DNA of 64,000 nucleotides from positions 10,044,001 to 10,108,000 of the forward strand of contig NC_061459.1 of the NCBI RefSeq assembly GCF_022581195.2. The letters are read 5' to 3'. The position numbers and the translations under genes are program-made. Of the stretch, positions 59,301-64,000 are shown one piece after another. The first letter of the stretch is position 1. Each line of letters begins with the position of its first letter. This stretch comes from Helicoverpa zea (Eukaryota; Arthropoda; Insecta; Lepidoptera; Noctuidae). The notes beneath the pieces were generated by a model. That model was not told the origin of the DNA and did no database searches. It worked only from the letters and a program-made list of their open reading frames with translations.

Positions 59301-62163
59301 TTTCTGCAAACATACCAAAGTGAACACGAACTGACTGAATAAATTGACTTGACTGATAAAGGATTTTGGGGAAACGATTGTGGAATTTATATAACCAATT
59401 AGATGGGATAAAGAAACACGCAGGCCTATCGAACGCATTTTGAATATCGAATTAATGCCTTCATGATGCCTAACAATATGTTCAAATAGGTCGATGTTTT
59501 AAACTCTGGTTGGAATGCAGACCAAACATAGATTATAGGATTCATTTTTTTATCCCTGGTCTCAGTAAGGAGGTTGAAAAACTAATTTGACCCATTTTGA
59601 GTTCAATGTGCATGTGAGTTTACGCATTTTATCTATTGATAACTTGTATTTATTTATACAATTACTATTTATCGTTTGTTCTAAACAAGGAAAATATGTT
59701 GATCAACACGGCGTGGAGCGAATCGATTTTATAGATAGGAATTTTGCAATATTCCATTGCGAATCGTGTCATTAGTTTTATGTTTTAAATGGTATGAAAA
59801 GGTACCTACTTAAAACATAATTAGATTTTTTTTTCTTCTGTTCTTAAAGAAGTAGGCTTTAAAAGAAAATGACTTATCTTATTCTTTGTTGTCAATATTA
59901 TAGTTTTACAGTAAATTAGTAAACCTAAAGATTTAATATGCGATTTAAATAACAGACCTGTTTTCTCGATAAACCGTGACGATTTAGCTGTCAATCTTCG
60001 TCATAGAAGCGTTACGAAAGGTTATATAACGTTATATAATGAGTCATTTGGAGAAATTTATGCGATTACGGGGCCTAGATCACTCGAGATTGTAATTCAT
60101 ACTTGAAATGCATAGTAAATGAGACGCCAAAGAAATTCTTTTGTTTTAAAAAAATAGATGGTGTAGGGTGCTTGTAAACGTTGCAGTAACTCGAGTAATA
60201 AAGTATGAGAGAGATCATAAAAAGGATGAATTGCAGTTCGCACAAGTATCTAAGTAGCAGTAAGTCGTATATCACTGTGTTTATTTTAGATATAACATAC
60301 GAAAACCGTATTACAATCAGAGTAATGTAGACTTGCAATCACGTCCAAGTAGACGATCTCGTCGATTCAAAAAGGTTTTATGCAACAGTAACTCACCATG
60401 AAACAGAAACAGTCCAACAATATTGAGCAGCAACCCGAGGGTTCCGACGGCGACCAGCAGCCTCGCATCGTGTATCATCTCTATTTCAATGAATCTCTTC
60501 ACAGCCTCCACGGTTATGCTGAAGCATAGCGCCACAAGGAACACTGCATTCACAAGGGCACCTAACACTTCGGCGCGGGCCCACCCGAATGTATTCTTTG
60601 ACCATTTCTTTGGCGACATCTGGGTAACACAAACAATTTATTAGGTCATCTATAGTCTTTAGCATTGTATGAGTATAACATGAACTATAAGAGATAGGAG
60701 TTATTTCTCACGAGAAGGAATACCTCGCTCGGTTAACGTTAAGTGGGTATGGTTTCTTACAAAAATTAGTATGCGGCTTCGACATCGATGTACTAGTGTG
60801 AACGTAGCGAAAATGGTAATGGTAAATGATGAAAATGATAAATGCACCCCTTTTTATAGCAAATCATCAAATTCACCACCCCGCTAAGGAGGCAGCATGG
60901 CAGAATGTTAGAATCTTCCCTTTACGGAGGCCGGGAGTCATCTCTCGACAATCAATGCACCCCATGTTTTGTGTGCCTGATGTCTCAATTTATGTATCAA
61001 TCTTCTCATATTGACAACATATAAAAATCCCAATGATCAAATTGTTTTTTAATTTATTCAGTGATTCACTCTGCCTTTTGCAGCATCAGCAAAAGTATGA
61101 ACTGTATATTTTTTATAGTATGAGTCATACATAATATTATTATTTATATATCCTTGAATGGTGTGATACAGGGAGTTCACTTTTTCCCTAATATGCAATA
61201 GCGATGATGTCATGAACAGATCGCTACTAGATCGATGTTGTGTTATGTATGACTAATGAACTGATATTTTAAACTATGAGGTAAATCTTATTCAAGGAAA
61301 ATATTAGTTCCTATTTGTGGTGAACCTATGGTATATACACATAGGAAGGAAAACCCACACCATGTGCCTAATTCTTATTATTTGTTCTTGAAAATATTGA
61401 TAAGAAAGTAGGTAATTGGCTATTGCAGTCCCAGCAAGTATATATGCTAAAGAAAAATAAATTATTATGAACTATTTTTATAACATTTTATTTTATTCAT
61501 CATCTTCCTCCCCATTTTTTTTTCAATATTTCTTCATCATCTCACAAGTAACATTCTTTCTAACCATGTTGACATTCACACAACCCATCCATAGTTTCTT
61601 TGGTTATTTAGTCTAGTTATAGAAATAAAAACATTTGCAGTTGTAAATAATTGAATGTACCTACAATAACATCCAACATGTGAATATACAATTGACAATA
61701 ACACAAAGGAAGAAGTGGCTGTATGATAAAATCAAAATAATGTTGATTGTTAACATGAGTTAAACAATTAATTTTCAAACACACAAGGCAGCAATTATCA
61801 GCCATCCTACTAATATTATTTATGTGCAAGTTTGTATATTAGTTTAAATGTGTGTCTATTCTTCTTTCGTGCAAGAGAGTTCGAGTTTTTATGCAACTTG
61901 GAATAGCATGTACTAGTTTCCACAGGACAGAAGTGAAACCTTACAAAATAGGTAGTATATTTACGTTCATAGAACAGACAACTTACCTTAACTGATAAAA
62001 ATGCGATAACAAGTGCAGCAACATCGCTCAACATGTGAAATGAGTCAGCGACGAGGGCCATTGAGTTGGTGATGTACCCAACAATCAGCTCCACAAAGAA
62101 GAAGCTGCCCGTCAGCCATAACATCGACAATAGTCTGCACTTTTTCCCTGAGAACCTCCCCAT
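44384..62163 (-). CDS. ZnT63C: ZnT1-type zinc exporter (SLC30A1 family, Drosophila ZnT63C-like)
   Basis: Exons on the minus strand: 62163-61987, 60619-60397, 58323-58063, 52624-52449, 50968-50856, 46940-46817, 45572-45477, 44458-44384 (stop TGA), 414 residues. It is a cation diffusion facilitator. TM2 carries the zinc site D40, H43, D47 in VADSFHMLSD. TM5 carries H214 and D218 (FLHILSDALG). A histidine-rich cytosolic loop (HDHGGGHGHSHGG) starts at 133. The C-terminal domain reads VHEFHVWQLAGDRIIASAHI and a Cys-rich segment (CHNATCCGPNQQ). Known role: plasma-membrane export of cytosolic zinc. It starts MGRFSGKKCR, three residues before a conserved KKCRL, and the acceptor of the first coding exon is only a few bases upstream of the ATG, so the 5' UTR is spliced. 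Introns reach 5.4 kb. A second possible terminus is listed separately. Confidence 0.93.
45336..45431. repeat. Two overlapping perfect hairpins, one with 32-bp arms
   Basis: 45336-45365 is a 12-bp-arm hairpin (GGAAAATTGGTT with its complement, 6-nt loop). 45364-45431 is a perfect palindrome with 32-bp arms and a 4-nt loop (CCTA); its inner arm reads TACACCTCGGCT / AGCCGAGGTGTA. The two share the bases at 45364-45365. They lie 15 bp beyond the short-form stop of the zinc transporter, that is, in the short form's 3' UTR and in the long form's last intron. Confidence 0.9.
45447..45572 (-). CDS. Alternative terminal exon of the zinc transporter (short C-terminus)
   Basis: If the CAG|GTGCGT donor at 45477/45476 is not used, this exon reads on through VRLLPEDII to a TAG stop at 45449-45447, giving a 399-residue protein. 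If it is used, the frame continues into 44458-44384 (EMVALKADETITPTLPISDA and so on). Both routes are phase 0 and open. The long form is favoured because the second exon has a good acceptor and a coherent tail. The short form may be intron retention. Which is made cannot be decided here. Confidence 0.45.
   Translation of the reverse strand: MISGASAEAPCALHCPPNDLCHNATCCGPNQQVRLLPEDII
45640..45835. repeat. MITE-like block rich in GCATGTT/AACATGC motifs
   Basis: Starts AAGGGTACACCAACACGGTG and ends near AACATGTAGACGCACACTAA. The heptamer GCATGTT or its complement appears about seven times with GCGCATG variants. It lies in the zinc transporter intron next to exon 7. Probably an old insertion; boundaries are uncertain. 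Confidence 0.35.
47882..48144. mobile_element. Outer MITE interrupted by another MITE (nested insertion)
   Basis: Outer inverted repeats are AAAGGTAGAGTGAAGTGCAC at the left and the exact complement at 48125-48144. A CCATAAAGAATAAAT block occurs in the same orientation on both sides of the interior. The centre is occupied by a second element with its own termini (47942-48079). It is located in the intron between zinc transporter exons 5 and 6. Confidence 0.75.
47942..48079. mobile_element. Inner MITE, 138 bp, TTA target duplication
   Basis: Terminal inverted repeats start GGGCTGATTTTTCAATCGCC, continue AGATAACTTCTATCTGAGGA and match at the right end without visible mismatch. TTA flanks both sides (47939-47941 and 48080-48082). 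Non-coding. GGG ends and TTA duplication are as in the elements at 6563 and 38937, though the sequences are unrelated. Confidence 0.8.
51059..51577. mobile_element. MITE-like inverted-repeat element, about 519 bp
   Basis: The ends TATACTCCATTTAAAATAAC and their reverse complement flank a second pair of inverted blocks (GGAGATCATTCA, GTACCCAAAA and AAAGTGCCGGCCAGAG with partners near 51440-51506). The right arm has about 50 extra bases between the outer and inner blocks. No credible ORF. It lies between transporter exons 4 and 5. Confidence 0.7.
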
Positions 62164-62811
62164 GGTTTCTAAACAGAAAAAAAAACATTTATGAATCAGA
62201 TATGCATGAATACTTTATTTACATAAAACTCTTTGGAATGATTTTTTTTGTTGTTTTGGGAGATAAATTATGAATGATATACTAATGAGAAGCTTATACA
62301 TATATTGTTAGTAATATTAATGTATTTTAATGTTTGAAAAACAAAATGTTTTGAGTGAGACAAAGAAGTTATTCAGAATTACAGTAATAAGTTTTAATAA
62401 CCATGACCTATTTTGTCCTGAATTGTAATTTAGAATTAATTTAAGTTACCCTTTGCACTTGTGGCCACACTTTTGTGTAGTCAGTAATAATATAAAGTAA
62501 TCATATATATTTTTTAATAAATTGTCCTTAAGCACAATTCTCTGATAATCTTGCTAAGACTAAAACAATGCACCATTGTGTCAAAATTACCACATGTTTA
62601 TAAATTCTGCTAATATGATATCAACCTGAGCATTTCTCTGAAAGACAAAGTGTATACAGCAACCAAAAGGCTTACACCTTGCTGCCACCTAACATATTCT
62701 AAATGGGCAATTGTTAATTCATATCAGGAATAATCTTGACAGTGAAACACGCGTGACTCACAGTCGTGAATATTTCCAAGATTTTGGGTCAGCAAAAAAA
62801 AAGATACTTAC

Positions 62812-62960
62812 TTGGTATTAAATTCCTGAGCTGCGGTGGCGATACTAATCTTCCATTAGGTGCTCATAACTCAATGGTACACTAAATATGCACACTCATT
62901 TCACAACAATAGGTTAACGTTCTAATACAATATTGATTCTACTCTAGCCAGACATAAACA
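62812..62960 (-). other. Probable non-coding first exon of the zinc transporter
   Basis: A GTAAGT donor on the minus strand at 62811-62806 pairs in sense with the TTTAG acceptor just upstream of the ATG at 62163, giving a spliced 5' UTR. The upstream limit is not visible and is set arbitrarily. No in-frame ATG was needed. Inference from splice signals only. Confidence 0.4.
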
Positions 62961-63930
62961 TAGAACACCGCGAATGCTTGATAACGTAAACATTTAACAC
63001 TACTGGGTAAATCGAAAACAAATATCTTCTACTGTTGACCGTTGATTTCTGTGGAAATAATCCCATAGAACGATAGTAATGATATTCTAATGTGAAAGCT
63101 GATGGGACAACCGTGTCGCTACAAATTTTTATACACTTATAATTTTGTTTTAAAGCCAATGAATAAAGAAAACAGAAATACGTTTAGTGCGCCGTGGATA
63201 ATGTTATTTCACTTTATTGTAACTAAATTTAAGACGAATCGCTAAGCTCGATATGTCCCAGCGAATTCCACACAATAATCTGTTTGATCCTGTCTGCTGT
63301 CACACTGATATGTCAAATCAAATTCAATATCTATTGAACCCATATCGACTAAGATTTGGAAAATCGACTAATAGTAAATATTGATATCGGGAAAAATACG
63401 CAAAATATTTGTGTGTCTTTGCAGATCGCAAAAAGCGTTTTATTGTTTGTCCTCCGTTGTCCTCGCTTTGATTCACTTATAAAAGATGAGGCTCTGTAAG
63501 TTCTTTTGGCCGCCATCGAAATTTTGCTTTTAAGTAAAAGAGTAGAGTATCGGAGAGCAGTGAAGAAGACCACAGCGTTTAATTTTACAATAATCCCAAT
63601 ATCTCAAATAAATAGTATCTTCGACATCTAGCTAGAAGCTAGAAGTTTACGTTTTTACGTCCAATTACGAATCTTTCTATAAATGTTCTGTAATTTCTTA
63701 CAGGTGCCATCACTTTGATGTCAAATTGTGAAAATGTCAAAGTCACGTAAAATTTGAAAACAGACCTTATTTTTGTGATGCGAAGTTGACGAAAATTTTG
63801 TGTCCGAAGTAAATAAATGTTCTTAGTGTCTAGTTTATTCAGAATCGAAGAATTATAAAATGCGTATTTGGCAACAATTGTACCAATAGTAGCACCAGAT
63901 ATATTTTCATTTAAAAAACCTAACCTTGCG
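62961..63930. other. Divergent promoter region between the zinc transporter and IMMP1L
   Basis: AT-rich, no supported coding sequence. It should contain both 5' ends. The plus-strand stretch immediately before 63931 is the IMMP1L 5' UTR (ACCTTGCG directly before the ATG). Confidence 0.5.
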
Positions 63931-64000
63931 ATGGCCTTTGCCAGATTCATTGGTAAAACCTGCGGCTTTATGGGATACGCTTTACAAACAGCTTGCATTA
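63931..64000 (+). CDS. Immp1l: Mitochondrial inner membrane protease subunit 1, 5' end (runs off the window)
   Basis: From ATG at 63931 the frame reads MAFARFIGKTCGFMGYALQT followed by ACI at the window edge, 23 residues. The pattern GKT-x(3)-GY-x(2)-Q-x(2)-CI matches the start of animal IMMP1L, a small serine/lysine signal peptidase of the mitochondrial inner membrane that processes proteins sorted to the intermembrane space. The catalytic residues lie beyond the window. Identification rests on a short match, so it is probable rather than certain. Confidence 0.65.
   Translation, partial: MAFARFIGKTCGFMGYALQTACI

Noticed and set aside
63639..63998. 119-codon minus-strand ORF at the right edge
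   Set aside because: It is antisense to the recognisable IMMP1L start, and its own sequence shows no family motif.
1..64000. CRISPR arrays, operons, tRNA or rRNA genes
   Set aside because: No regularly spaced direct repeats, no polycistronic layout, and no sequence I could fold into a tRNA with conserved boxes was noticed; the window is eukaryotic nuclear DNA.

Overview
The window reads as nuclear DNA of a moth or butterfly (Lepidoptera). Genes are split by GT-AG introns, the background is AT-rich, several short dispersed repeats resemble ones common in lepidopteran genomes, and the proteins match insect families. No bacterial, organellar or viral genes were seen. All exon models below were built by hand by following reading frame and intron phase across GT-AG boundaries. 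Each complete model closes without a frame break. Gene names rest on recognised family motifs, not on a database search.

Layout from left to right. 657-4310 (+): the 3' two thirds of a TMTC3-type ER O-mannosyltransferase with TPR repeats. 6417-12449 (-): three tandem copies of a small HMG-box three-exon cassette. 15552-23191 (-): the parent gene Dsp1, an HMGB-type factor with a long polyglutamine exon and two HMG boxes. 28146-28882 (+): SAP30 of the Sin3 histone deacetylase complex. 29374-32581 (-): exosome subunit Rrp45/EXOSC9. 34166-38906 (+): an ionotropic receptor of Ir76b type. 44384-62163 (-): a ZnT1-type zinc exporter with large introns and two possible C-termini. 63931 to the right edge (+): the first codons of a mitochondrial inner-membrane protease subunit 1 (IMMP1L).

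The genes do not form a pathway. Dsp1 and SAP30 both act in chromatin repression, but their adjacency (divergent, about 5 kb apart) looks coincidental. SAP30 and Rrp45 are convergent with under 500 bp between their stop codons.

The most unusual part is 6.4-12.5 kb. Exons 4-6 of Dsp1 (second half of HMG box A, HMG box B, acidic tail) have been duplicated three times in tandem downstream of the gene. All copies keep the same intron phases (0, 2, 0), an exactly 175-nt box-B exon and open frames. The first half of box A and the polyQ region are absent. Either these are new short HMG-box genes starting at an internal ATG, or they are alternative 3' cassettes of Dsp1. One copy has ATA where the others have ATG. 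The array is full of transposon remnants: an 854-bp element with a 90-codon ORF in the 3' UTR of one copy, a 385-bp MITE and a palindromic element in introns, and an inverted pair of about 300-bp repeats flanking the middle copy.

Elsewhere there are several MITEs (some with TTA target duplications and GGG ends), a nested MITE pair, a degenerate LINE 3' end, a degenerate minisatellite, a perfect 32-bp-arm hairpin beside the alternative end of the zinc transporter, and an orphan GC-rich island with two abutting DRE-type promoter motifs.
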